This document shows, piece after piece, positions 1-6,446 of a stretch of 8,591 nucleotides of DNA. Source of the stretch: Thermaceae bacterium (lineage in GTDB: Bacteria > Deinococcota > Deinococci > Deinococcales > Marinithermaceae). The DNA is taken from the NCBI GenBank assembly GCA_027023345.1, contig JALVVO010000192.1:1-8591 (forward strand). Reading direction: 5' to 3'. The stretch's first letter is position 1. The number at the start of each line of letters is the position of its first letter. The notes below the pieces were generated by a model that was not told where the DNA came from, did not search any database, and saw only the letters and a program-made list of their open reading frames with translations. Position numbers and translations under genes: made by a program.

Positions 1-1008
1 CCCCTCCCCCAGCACCTTGGGGGCGAGGAAAAGCGAGACCCGGTCCACGAGCCCGGCCTCGAGGAAAGCGCCGGCGAGCCGGGGACCGCCCTCGAGGAGG
101 AGCGAGGTCAGCCCCCGGGCACAAAGGGCCCTGAGCGCCTCCTCGACCGAGACCCGCCCCCGGGTGTCCCGGGGGAGCTCGAGCACCTCGGTCCCCGCGG
201 CCCGAAGCGCCTCGACACGATCCCTCGGAGCCCCCTCGCCGACGAGAACGAGGGCGCCCCTAGCCACCACCCGGGCCGAGGGCGGCGTCCGCGCCTCGGT
301 GTCGAAGACCACCGGCCGGGGGTCCCTGGGCGGCGGCGGCTCCCGCATCTCGGGAAAGGGGCGGAAGTCGGGGTCGCGGGTGGTGAGCCGGGGGTCGTCG
401 GCGAGCACCGTGCCCACCCCCACCGCCACCGCCGCCGCTTCCTGGCGGAAGGCGTGGGCCACGCGGCGGGCGGCCTCCCCGGTGATCCACCGGCTCTTCC
501 CCGCTCCGTCGGCCACCCGGCCGTCCAGGGTCGCGCCCGCTTTCAAGCGCACGAAGGGCCTTTGCTTTTCCACCGCGGTGAAAAACGCCAGGTTCTGCTC
601 GCGGACCCGGGCCTCCCAGCCGGCCTCCACCGTCTCGACCCCGGCGCCCCTTAGCCGCAAGAGCCCGCCCGCGGCCTCGGGGTTCGGGTCCCGGGCGGCG
701 ACGACCACGCGGGCGACCCCGGCCCGGATGAGCGCGAGCGAGCAGGGCGGGGTGCGGCCGGTGTGGTCGCAGGGCTCGAGGCTCACGTAGGCGGTCGCGC
801 CCCGCGCCGCCTCCCCCGCGGCGCGAAGGGCCAGGGCCTCGGCGTGGGGCTCGCCGGCTCGAGGGTGGTAGCCCTCGCCTACGATCCGGCCCTCGCGCAC
901 GAGGACCGCCCCCACCAGCGGGTTCGGGTGGGTGTGCCCGCGAGCCCGCTCGGCGAGCGAAAGCGCCCTTTCCAGGAAACGACGATCGTACTCCGACAGC
1001 CTATCCAC
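1..1008 (-). CDS. ribD: Bifunctional riboflavin biosynthesis deaminase/reductase RibD, 3' end cut by the window
   Basis: RibD performs two consecutive cytoplasmic steps of riboflavin synthesis: zinc-dependent deamination of the GTP-derived diaminopyrimidine, then NADPH-dependent reduction of the ribose side chain. The 336 visible codons begin VDRLSEYDRRFLERALSLA. The N-terminal deaminase domain (about residues 5-145) has the zinc and catalytic motifs H55-A-E57 and EPCDHTGRTPPC with C80 and C89. The reductase domain (about 150 onward) shows RLKAGATLDGRVA, SRWITGE, GVGTVLADDP and LLLEGGP, and the reading frame leaves the window at PKVLGEG. Family members are usually 350-380 residues, so only a short C-terminus is missing. 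The GTG at 1006-1008 gives the expected N-terminus; an in-frame GTG at 1033-1035 overlaps the Shine-Dalgarno and is less likely. An FMN riboswitch directly upstream confirms the assignment. The other rib genes probably follow outside the window (inference). Confidence 0.95.
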   Translation of the reverse strand, partial: MDRLSEYDRRFLERALSLAERARGHTHPNPLVGAVLVREGRIVGEGYHPRAGEPHAEALALRAAGEAARGATAYVSLEPCDHTGRTPPCSLALIRAGVARVVVAARDPNPEAAGGLLRLRGAGVETVEAGWEARVREQNLAFFTAVEKQRPFVRLKAGATLDGRVADGAGKSRWITGEAARRVAHAFRQEAAAVAVGVGTVLADDPRLTTRDPDFRPFPEMREPPPPRDPRPVVFDTEARTPPSARVVARGALVLVGEGAPRDRVEALRAAGTEVLELPRDTRGRVSVEEALRALCARGLTSLLLEGGPRLAGAFLEAGLVDRVSLFLAPKVLGEG

Positions 1009-1013
1009 GAAGC

Positions 1014-1040
1014 GCGGGGAAAACCCCCGCCTCACCTCCT
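1014..1040 (-). promoter_or_regulatory. ribD Shine-Dalgarno followed by a small hairpin before the GTG start
   Basis: On the minus strand AGGAGG (1035-1040) is 26 nt from the chosen GTG (1006-1008), too far for normal initiation. The gap contains GCGGGG-GTTTT-CCCCGC (1014-1030), a 6-bp stem with a 5-nt loop. If the stem folds, only 4 nt before it and 5 nt after it remain unpaired, giving an effective spacing of about 9 nt, which is normal. The pairing is seen directly; its role in bringing the Shine-Dalgarno to the start is inference. No U-run follows, so it is not a typical terminator. Confidence 0.6.
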
Positions 1041-1150
1041 TCTCCCATCCGGACTTTCACCGTCGGCCCCGGAGTTCCACCGGGTCGGGCCCTTTCGGGC
1101 TTCGCGGGCTTTCACCGCCGGTCGGGAATTCCACCCTGCCCCGAAGGAGG
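1035..1150 (-). promoter_or_regulatory. FMN riboswitch (RFN element) controlling ribD
   Basis: Read on the minus strand, the sequence contains the hallmark RFN blocks in order: CTTCGGGGCAGGGTGGAATT, CCCGACCGGCGGTGAAAG, CCGACGGTGAAAGTCCGGAT and GGGAGAAGG. A short hairpin GCCC-GAAA-GGGC (1089-1100) forms one internal arm, making the element compact at 116 nt. The closing P1 helix pairs CCTCCTTC (1143-1150) with GAAGGAGG (1035-1042) over 8 perfect base pairs. The second strand contains AGGAGG, the only good Shine-Dalgarno for ribD. FMN binding stabilises P1 in this family, so ligand should hide the ribosome-binding site and switch translation off. I see no U-rich terminator between the aptamer and ribD, which agrees with translational control. 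Confidence 0.96.
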
Positions 1151-1184
1151 GGTTGGTTTTAGGGCGCGTCCCGCCCCGCGACCG

Positions 1185-1193
1185 ATTTTAGCA
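1185..1193 (-). promoter_or_regulatory. Extended -10 promoter element for ribD
   Basis: The minus strand reads TGCTAAAAT, an extended -10 (TGn followed by TAAAAT). There is no convincing -35 at 16-18 bp, which extended -10 promoters tolerate. Transcription would begin near 1178, about 28 nt before the riboswitch P1 helix, so the whole aptamer would be in the leader. Position and AT content in a GC-rich region support it; it has not been tested. Confidence 0.55.
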
Positions 1194-1213
1194 GAAAGCA
1201 AGGGCAGCCGCCG

Positions 1214-1259
1214 GGGAGCGCGCTCCCGGGACAATCGTCCCACAATACGGGGTATACCC
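1214..1259. repeat. Three successive GGG...CCC palindromes between ribD and the transporter gene
   Basis: The divergent intergenic region contains GGGAGCGCGCTCCC (1214-1227, perfect 14-bp palindrome), directly abutted by GGGACAATCGTCCC (1228-1241, 5-bp arms around AATC). After 8 nt comes GGGTATACCC (1250-1259, perfect 10-bp palindrome). The first two have the same length and the same GGGA/TCCC ends. They lie upstream of or over the likely transporter promoter and are candidate operator sites. The regulator is unknown. Confidence 0.5.
1230..1258 (+). promoter_or_regulatory. Possible promoter of the YeeE/YedE transporter gene
   Basis: TATACC (1253-1258) is the best -10 candidate on the plus strand, with GACAAT (1230-1235) 17 bp upstream as a poor -35. 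Transcription would start near 1265, giving a leader of about 65 nt before the GTG at 1332. The -10 lies inside the palindrome GGGTATACCC, so a protein bound there would compete with RNA polymerase. The weak -35 makes this tentative. Confidence 0.35.
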
Positions 1260-1331
1260 ATCCGGTCATTCCCGCGGTGGATGAGACCTTTGAGAATGAA
1301 TCCGGCTCGTGTGAGTCGGGAGGTGACCAAA

Positions 1332-2942
1332 GTGGCGGAGTTTTCCAACGGCTGGACGGGCAAGGACTGGTTGAGGCGCCAGTGGCCCTGGTGGACCGCC
1401 GGGGTCCTCACCGGTCTTGCCGAGGTCATCAACTACACCCTGATCCCCCTCGGCCACCCCAAGCACAAGTTCATCGGCGTGACCAGCGGCATGGCCCGGA
1501 TGTACGCCGCCTTCGAGACCACCCTCTTCGGCGGTAGCCTGATCGCCACCAAGGCGGACTACCAGCCCTCGATCCAGTGGGTCATCGTGGGCGCGATGAT
1601 CGCCGCGCTGGTCTTCGCCTGGCTCGAGGGCGAGTGGCGTACCTGGGTCAAGTACCCCAAGCCCATGCTCTTCCTCACCATCCTGGGCGGCGCCCTCTTC
1701 GCCTGGGGCACCCGCGTCGCCGGCGGCTGCACCCTGCACCACCTGCTCGGGGGCTTCGCCGCCTTCAACCTCAAGAGCTTCGTGGTCATGGGCTCGGCCA
1801 CGGTGGGCGCGCTGGTCGCCTTCCTGATCTTCCGCAGGCTCCAGCTCTCCCAGTACTTCAAGAGCCAGGACACCAAGTGGTACGTAGCCCAGGCGCGTAA
1901 GCTCGGCTGGGCCGACGGGCTCACCTACGCCGAGAAGAACCCCTACCCCGCGCTCACCGCGGTGCTCCTCGCCTTCCTGGGGCTCTTCTTCGTGATCATC
2001 CTCTACAACGCCTTCGCCGGCAACGACTTCGCGGTGCAGGCCTTCGGCGTCGCGCCCGAGAAGACCAAGATGGCGAAGGTCATGCTCACCGCCAAGAACC
2101 TGCCGAACATCCTGCTCCTCCTCTTGATCGGCGCTCTGCTCGGCACCGCCGTGGCCAAGACCGGCTTCGGCACCGAGTGCGGCCTGATCAACCCGGAGAT
2201 GGGGCGCGAGGTCCACACCGGCGAGCAACACGCCGCCCGCCGCTGGGGCATGCCCTTCAGCCTCCGCACCGTCTTCGGCTCGATGCAACCCTTCGGCGCC
2301 CTGAGCCTGCACCTCGCCATCACCGCCTTCGTGATGTGGGTCGGTTTCACCTTCTTCGGCATCATGGAGGGCCACCACTGGGCTACCCCCGAGTTCGCCG
2401 AGAAGTACGTGGGGCCGGAGTTCCACAAAGTGAGCGCCGAGGGGCTCAAGCACATCCGCGAGAAGACCACCTGGCCGATGGACATCTTCGGCGGGCTACT
2501 CCTGGGGCTCGGCACTGTCTTCATGATCGGCTGCGAGTTCCGGAACTACGGCCGCACCGGCCTGCTCTACCTGACCGGCCTCCTCATCTGGCCCGCCTTC
2601 TACCTCGGCTACCTGCCCTACACCCTGGCCCGCGACTTCTGGGACAACCTGATGGGCAACTACATCTACGCCCCCACCACCTTCGTGCCCGCGCTGATCG
2701 CGCCCCAGAGCTTCACCGCCCAGTCCCTGATCTACCTCGCCTACGTCCTCTTCTGGGCCTACATGTTCTGGTGGGCGGCCAAGAAGGGCGCGGCCTTCCT
2801 GGGTGTGACCCCTGGCCAGGTCCTCTCGATGTCCAGCGAGGAGATGTACCTTGCCCGCATCGAGAAGCTCAAGAAGGAAGGCCGCTGGGAGGAAATCGAC
2901 CGGCTCGAGCGGGAACTCGCCGAGGAGGCGCAGCAATCCTGA
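1332..2942 (+). CDS. YeeE/YedE-family inner-membrane transporter of thiosulfate or a related sulfur compound
   Basis: This 536-residue polytopic membrane protein belongs to the YeeE/YedE sulfur-transport family; characterised relatives import thiosulfate by passing it along conserved cysteines. It has exactly three cysteines, each in a conserved loop: VAGGCTLHHLLGG (C133), GFGTECGLINPEMG (C283) and MIGCEFRNYGRTG (C401). Many hydrophobic segments fill residues 20-485. A charged helical tail (about 500-536) is probably cytoplasmic. It is longer than the thiosulfate transporters I know (roughly 350-400 residues). Extra hydrophilic stretches lie near 170-205 and 342-382, the latter with a HH pair (348-349). 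The GTG at 1332 is chosen because GGGAGGTGA (1318-1326) lies at proper distance; an in-frame ATG at 1281 has no Shine-Dalgarno. Selenium-linked YedE transport is an alternative, but no TusA-like or selenium gene is adjacent. The substrate is inferred from the family. Confidence 0.85.
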   Translation: MAEFSNGWTGKDWLRRQWPWWTAGVLTGLAEVINYTLIPLGHPKHKFIGVTSGMARMYAAFETTLFGGSLIATKADYQPSIQWVIVGAMIAALVFAWLEGEWRTWVKYPKPMLFLTILGGALFAWGTRVAGGCTLHHLLGGFAAFNLKSFVVMGSATVGALVAFLIFRRLQLSQYFKSQDTKWYVAQARKLGWADGLTYAEKNPYPALTAVLLAFLGLFFVIILYNAFAGNDFAVQAFGVAPEKTKMAKVMLTAKNLPNILLLLLIGALLGTAVAKTGFGTECGLINPEMGREVHTGEQHAARRWGMPFSLRTVFGSMQPFGALSLHLAITAFVMWVGFTFFGIMEGHHWATPEFAEKYVGPEFHKVSAEGLKHIREKTTWPMDIFGGLLLGLGTVFMIGCEFRNYGRTGLLYLTGLLIWPAFYLGYLPYTLARDFWDNLMGNYIYAPTTFVPALIAPQSFTAQSLIYLAYVLFWAYMFWWAAKKGAAFLGVTPGQVLSMSSEEMYLARIEKLKKEGRWEEIDRLERELAEEAQQS

Positions 2943-2957
2943 CCCTACTCCTAGCTC

Positions 2958-2984
2958 GCCGGGCGCCCGCGGGCGCCCGGCCTT
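2958..2984 (+). terminator. GC-rich hairpin after the transporter gene, probable terminator
   Basis: GCCGGGCGCC (2958-2967) and GGCGCCCGGC (2972-2981) are perfectly complementary around CGCG. The 24-nt self-complementary unit begins 15 nt after the stop codon and is followed only by CTTT. The stem is very stable but the T-run is short, so termination may be partial and the downstream pair of genes could receive read-through. Confidence 0.65.
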
Positions 2985-3010
2985 TACCATGAGGGCGTGG
3001 AGGGCGCGGA

Positions 3011-3544
3011 ATGGGAAGCAAGTCCAAAAAGAATAATCCGGCCGCCACAGGGGCGCGCTGCCTGAACCTCTTGCGCACGGGCAGCCTGCTCGGCTTCTTC
3101 TTCGGCCTCCTTCTAGGAGCGATCTACGTCAACTTCCTCTCCCCGGCGCTCTTGGAGCCGCTCTTCCTGTACTGGGGGGTCGCGCAGCTGGTCATGGGCG
3201 CGGGCATGCTCTGCGTCTACGGTTTGAGCCAAAAGCAAAAGCACGCCTTCGGGGGCATGCTGCTCCTCGCCAGCGCCTTCTTCAGCGCCAACGCCGCACT
3301 CGGCCTCCTCCCCAGCCTGGGGCTCTTGGAGGTGGCCGCCCAAGCGCTCGGGGTGGTGGCCTTCAGCCTCCTGCTCTACGAGCTGGGCCGCGACCGGCCG
3401 GGCAGCGGGCTCGAGCCCGCCGGGGGGCTCGTCTTCCTCGGCGTGATCTTCCAGATCCTGCAGCAACCCCTGCTCGAGGCGGTCGGGGTCTTCCTCTTGG
3501 CCCTCGGCTTCCTGCTCGCGAGCGGCCGGCTCGCGCGGCTCTAG
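3011..3544 (+). CDS. Small multi-pass membrane protein of unknown function
   Basis: I do not recognise this 177-residue protein. The N-terminus is basic and polar (MGSKSKKNNPAATGAR). About six hydrophobic segments follow: roughly 18-40, 48-70, 80-100, 103-124, 136-152 and 153-172. They are joined by short loops, including the charged YELGRDRPGSG and SQKQKH. There is no cleavable signal peptide and no obvious catalytic motif. The ATG is supported by GGAGGG (2999-3004), 6 nt upstream. A weak -10-like TACCAT (2985-2990) follows the preceding hairpin, so it may have its own promoter. The regulator gene starts 3 nt after its stop, implying co-transcription and perhaps a functional link. GC-rich third codon positions match the neighbours, supporting a real gene. 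Confidence 0.75.
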   Translation: MGSKSKKNNPAATGARCLNLLRTGSLLGFFFGLLLGAIYVNFLSPALLEPLFLYWGVAQLVMGAGMLCVYGLSQKQKHAFGGMLLLASAFFSANAALGLLPSLGLLEVAAQALGVVAFSLLLYELGRDRPGSGLEPAGGLVFLGVIFQILQQPLLEAVGVFLLALGFLLASGRLARL

Positions 3545-3547
3545 GCC

Positions 3548-4420
3548 ATGCGCACCCTCAAGCTCAGCCTCCGCCAGCTCCAGATCTTCCTCCAGGTGGC
3601 CCGCCGGGGAAACGTCTCGGCGGCGGCCGACGAGCTCGGCATCAGCCAGCCCCAGGTCAGCCGCACCATCGCCGAGATCGAGAAGAAGCTCTCCGCCCCG
3701 GTCTTCTTCCGCACGCCGGAGGGGCTCGAGCTCACCCCCACCGGCAAGCTGCTCCTCAACTTCGCCGAACAGACCCTCTCCCTCGCCGGCGAGACCGAGC
3801 GGGCGATCAGCGAGAACCTCGGCGTCCCCGCCTGCCCCCTGCACGTCGCCGCCCCGCCGGGGCTCTTGGGCTACGCCATCGCGGGGATCCGGGCCTTCCA
3901 CGAGGAGTACCCCGAGCTCCCCGTCCGCCTCGAGGTGGGGACGCCCGAGCGGGTGCTGGAGCTCGTCACCCGCCAGCACGTCGCCGTCGGCCTCTACGCC
4001 GGCCCCGAGTCGCTGCTCCCCCGCGAGGTCGCCGGCAAGGAGGTCGGCGAGCAGGTCTGGGGCCTGCTGGTGCCGCCGGCGCTCGCCGAGACCCCGCCGC
4101 CCAAGCTCCCCTTCGTCCTGCCGCCGGAGGGGAGCCTGCTCCGGCGGGCGCTCGAGCACAGCATGGGCCACCTCCCGGAAAGCCCCCACCAGGCCGCCGA
4201 CGTCCGCGCCGCCTGCGCCCTGGCCACGGTGGGCTTCGCCGCCTACCTGCCCCTGGCCTGCACCGAGGCCGGCCTCGCCCGTCACCCCACGAGCCCCAAG
4301 ATCGTCCTCCCCATCCACGCGGTCTTCCCCGAGCACAGCCGCTACCCGGTGAGCGCCCGCGCCTACGTCCGCCTGCTCTCGGGGTTGAACCAACCTGTAA
4401 CGCTTTTCCCCCGGCCGTAG
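3548..4420 (+). CDS. LysR-type transcriptional regulator
   Basis: The 290-residue protein has the standard LysR layout. An N-terminal winged helix-turn-helix (about 5-65) includes LRQLQIFLQVARRGNVSAAA, then DELGISQPQVSRTIAEIEKK, then LTPTGKLLL. A linker helix (about 68-92) leads to a periplasmic-binding-like effector domain (about 96-285). Such proteins bind T-N11-A sites as tetramers and respond to a small molecule. The effector domain is weakly typical, so the ligand cannot be guessed; it contains C96, C223 and C238. The start lies 3 nt after the preceding membrane-protein gene with no strong Shine-Dalgarno, suggesting translational coupling. LysR regulators often act on adjacent genes, so candidates are the membrane protein, the transporter upstream or the acyl-CoA dehydrogenase operon downstream; the sequence does not decide. 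Confidence 0.93.
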   Translation: MRTLKLSLRQLQIFLQVARRGNVSAAADELGISQPQVSRTIAEIEKKLSAPVFFRTPEGLELTPTGKLLLNFAEQTLSLAGETERAISENLGVPACPLHVAAPPGLLGYAIAGIRAFHEEYPELPVRLEVGTPERVLELVTRQHVAVGLYAGPESLLPREVAGKEVGEQVWGLLVPPALAETPPPKLPFVLPPEGSLLRRALEHSMGHLPESPHQAADVRAACALATVGFAAYLPLACTEAGLARHPTSPKIVLPIHAVFPEHSRYPVSARAYVRLLSGLNQPVTLFPRP

Positions 4421-4433
4421 AAGGAAGCGTTAC
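4397..4433. repeat. Inverted repeat spanning the LysR gene stop codon
   Basis: GTAACGCTT (4397-4405) and AAGCGTTAC (4425-4433) are perfect 9-bp complements separated by 19 nt that include the LysR stop codon. As RNA it could form a hairpin, but no T-run follows, so it is a poor intrinsic terminator. It is also a plausible operator just upstream of the acyl-CoA dehydrogenase promoter. Confidence 0.55.
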
Positions 4434-4436
4434 GAT

Positions 4437-4460
4437 AGGTCCGGGCTTGCAGGTCCGGGC
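4437..4460 (+). repeat. 10-bp direct repeat overlapping the -35 region of the acyl-CoA dehydrogenase promoter
   Basis: AGGTCCGGGC occurs at 4437-4446 and again at 4451-4460, separated by TTGC. The second copy begins inside the -35 hexamer TTGCAG. Two identical 10-mers at 14-bp period in an 86-bp intergenic region suggest a binding site for a regulator, though a small duplication is also possible. Confidence 0.5.
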
Positions 4461-4474
4461 CAAAAATTTATACT
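4447..4474 (+). promoter_or_regulatory. Promoter of the acyl-CoA dehydrogenase-etfBA operon
   Basis: TTGCAG (4447-4452) and TATACT (4469-4474) match -35 and -10 hexamers with a 16-bp spacer. The -10 lies in the only AT-rich patch of the gap (AAAAATTTATACT). Transcription should start near 4481, leaving a short leader with the strong Shine-Dalgarno GGGAGGTGA (4496-4504). Confidence 0.75.
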
Positions 4475-4506
4475 GAGTCAAAGATGGGCCCGGGCGGGAG
4501 GTGACG

Positions 4507-5661
<1,155 letters not shown>

Positions 5662-5674
5662 GAAAGGAGGCAGG

Positions 5675-6436
5675 ATGAAGTACGTCGCCATCATCCGACA
5701 GGTCCCCGACGGGGAGGCGAAGCTCCGGGAGGAAGGCGGCAGGATCGACCTCTCCGGAGCGACGATGATCCTCGACCAGATGGACGAGTACGCGGTCGAG
5801 GAGGCCATCCAGCTCAAGGAGCAGCACGGCGGCGAGGCGGTGATCGTCGCCTTCGGGCCCGAGCGCACCAAGGAGGCGATCCGCACCGCGCTGGCCATGG
5901 GCGCGGACCGGGCGGTCTTCGTCAAGCACGAGGGCGACGCCGATCCCGTCACCGAGGCGAAGGCCCTCGCCAAGGTCCTGGCCGAGGAGGCCCCCACCGC
6001 AGTCTTCACCGGCGGCCAACAGGCCGACTGGGACAGCTACGCCCTGGGCCCGGCGGTGGCCGAGGCGCTGGGCTGGCCGGTGGTCGCCTGGACCACCGCC
6101 TTCGAGCTCCTCGGCGAGGACCGGGCCAAGGCCAAGCACGACCTCGACGAGGGGGCGCAGGTGGTGGAGGTGGCGCTACCTGCCGTCTTCACCACCCAGC
6201 AGGGGCTGAACGAGCCCCGCTACCCCACCCTGCCGGGGATCATGAAGGCGAAGAAGAAGGAGATCAAGGAGATCCCGGCGGAGGAGCTCGGGGTCACCGG
6301 CACCAAGGTCGAGATCCTGGGCCAGACGATCGTCCAGATCGAGCGCAAGCAGAAGATCCTGGACGGCACCAAGGAGCCCGAGAAAGCCGCCGAGGAGCTC
6401 ATCCGGCTCCTCCACGAGGAAGCCAAGGTCATCTAG
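5675..6436 (+). CDS. etfB: Electron transfer flavoprotein beta subunit
   Basis: EtfB pairs with EtfA to form the heterodimer that accepts electrons from acyl-CoA dehydrogenases and hands them to the membrane quinone pool through an ETF:quinone oxidoreductase. The 253-residue length is normal. Visible family marks are the N-terminal Rossmann-like strand KYVAIIRQVPDGE, the segment LDQMDEYAVEEAIQLKE (34-50), GQQADWDSYALGPAVAEALG near 114-133, and the characteristic LNEPRYPTLPGIMKAKKKEI (178-197) that docks on the dehydrogenase partner and precedes the C-terminal arm. AGGAGG (5665-5670) lies 4 nt before the ATG. It lies 13 nt after the dehydrogenase and 10 nt before etfA in the same operon, matching the usual bacterial B-A order. 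Confidence 0.97.
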   Translation: MKYVAIIRQVPDGEAKLREEGGRIDLSGATMILDQMDEYAVEEAIQLKEQHGGEAVIVAFGPERTKEAIRTALAMGADRAVFVKHEGDADPVTEAKALAKVLAEEAPTAVFTGGQQADWDSYALGPAVAEALGWPVVAWTTAFELLGEDRAKAKHDLDEGAQVVEVALPAVFTTQQGLNEPRYPTLPGIMKAKKKEIKEIPAEELGVTGTKVEILGQTIVQIERKQKILDGTKEPEKAAEELIRLLHEEAKVI

Positions 6437-6446
6437 GGAGGCTGCG

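Noticed and set aside
763..1191. Plus-strand open frame running across the start of ribD and the riboswitch
   Set aside because: It is antisense to RibD motifs and a structured RNA, with no ribosome-binding site or recognisable product.
1281..1331. ATG at 1281 as the transporter start, adding 17 residues
   Set aside because: It has no Shine-Dalgarno, whereas GGGAGGTGA is 5 nt before the GTG at 1332. The extra residues MRPLRMNPARVSREVTK resemble translated leader rather than conserved sequence.
1266..2453. Long open reading frame antisense to the transporter gene
   Set aside because: Its translation is low-complexity (rich in G, E, A and H), as expected opposite GC-rich codons. The plus-strand frame has family motifs and a Shine-Dalgarno.
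3113..4393. 426-codon open frame antisense to the membrane protein and LysR genes
   Set aside because: The composition is biased to E, G, A, L and D with no motif. It is a shadow caused by strong third-position GC in the real genes.
4397..4433. Reading the inverted repeat as a PaaR-type operator because of its AACG/CGTT cores
   Set aside because: As I recall, that operator has the two half-sites only 2 bp apart. Here they are more than 20 bp apart.
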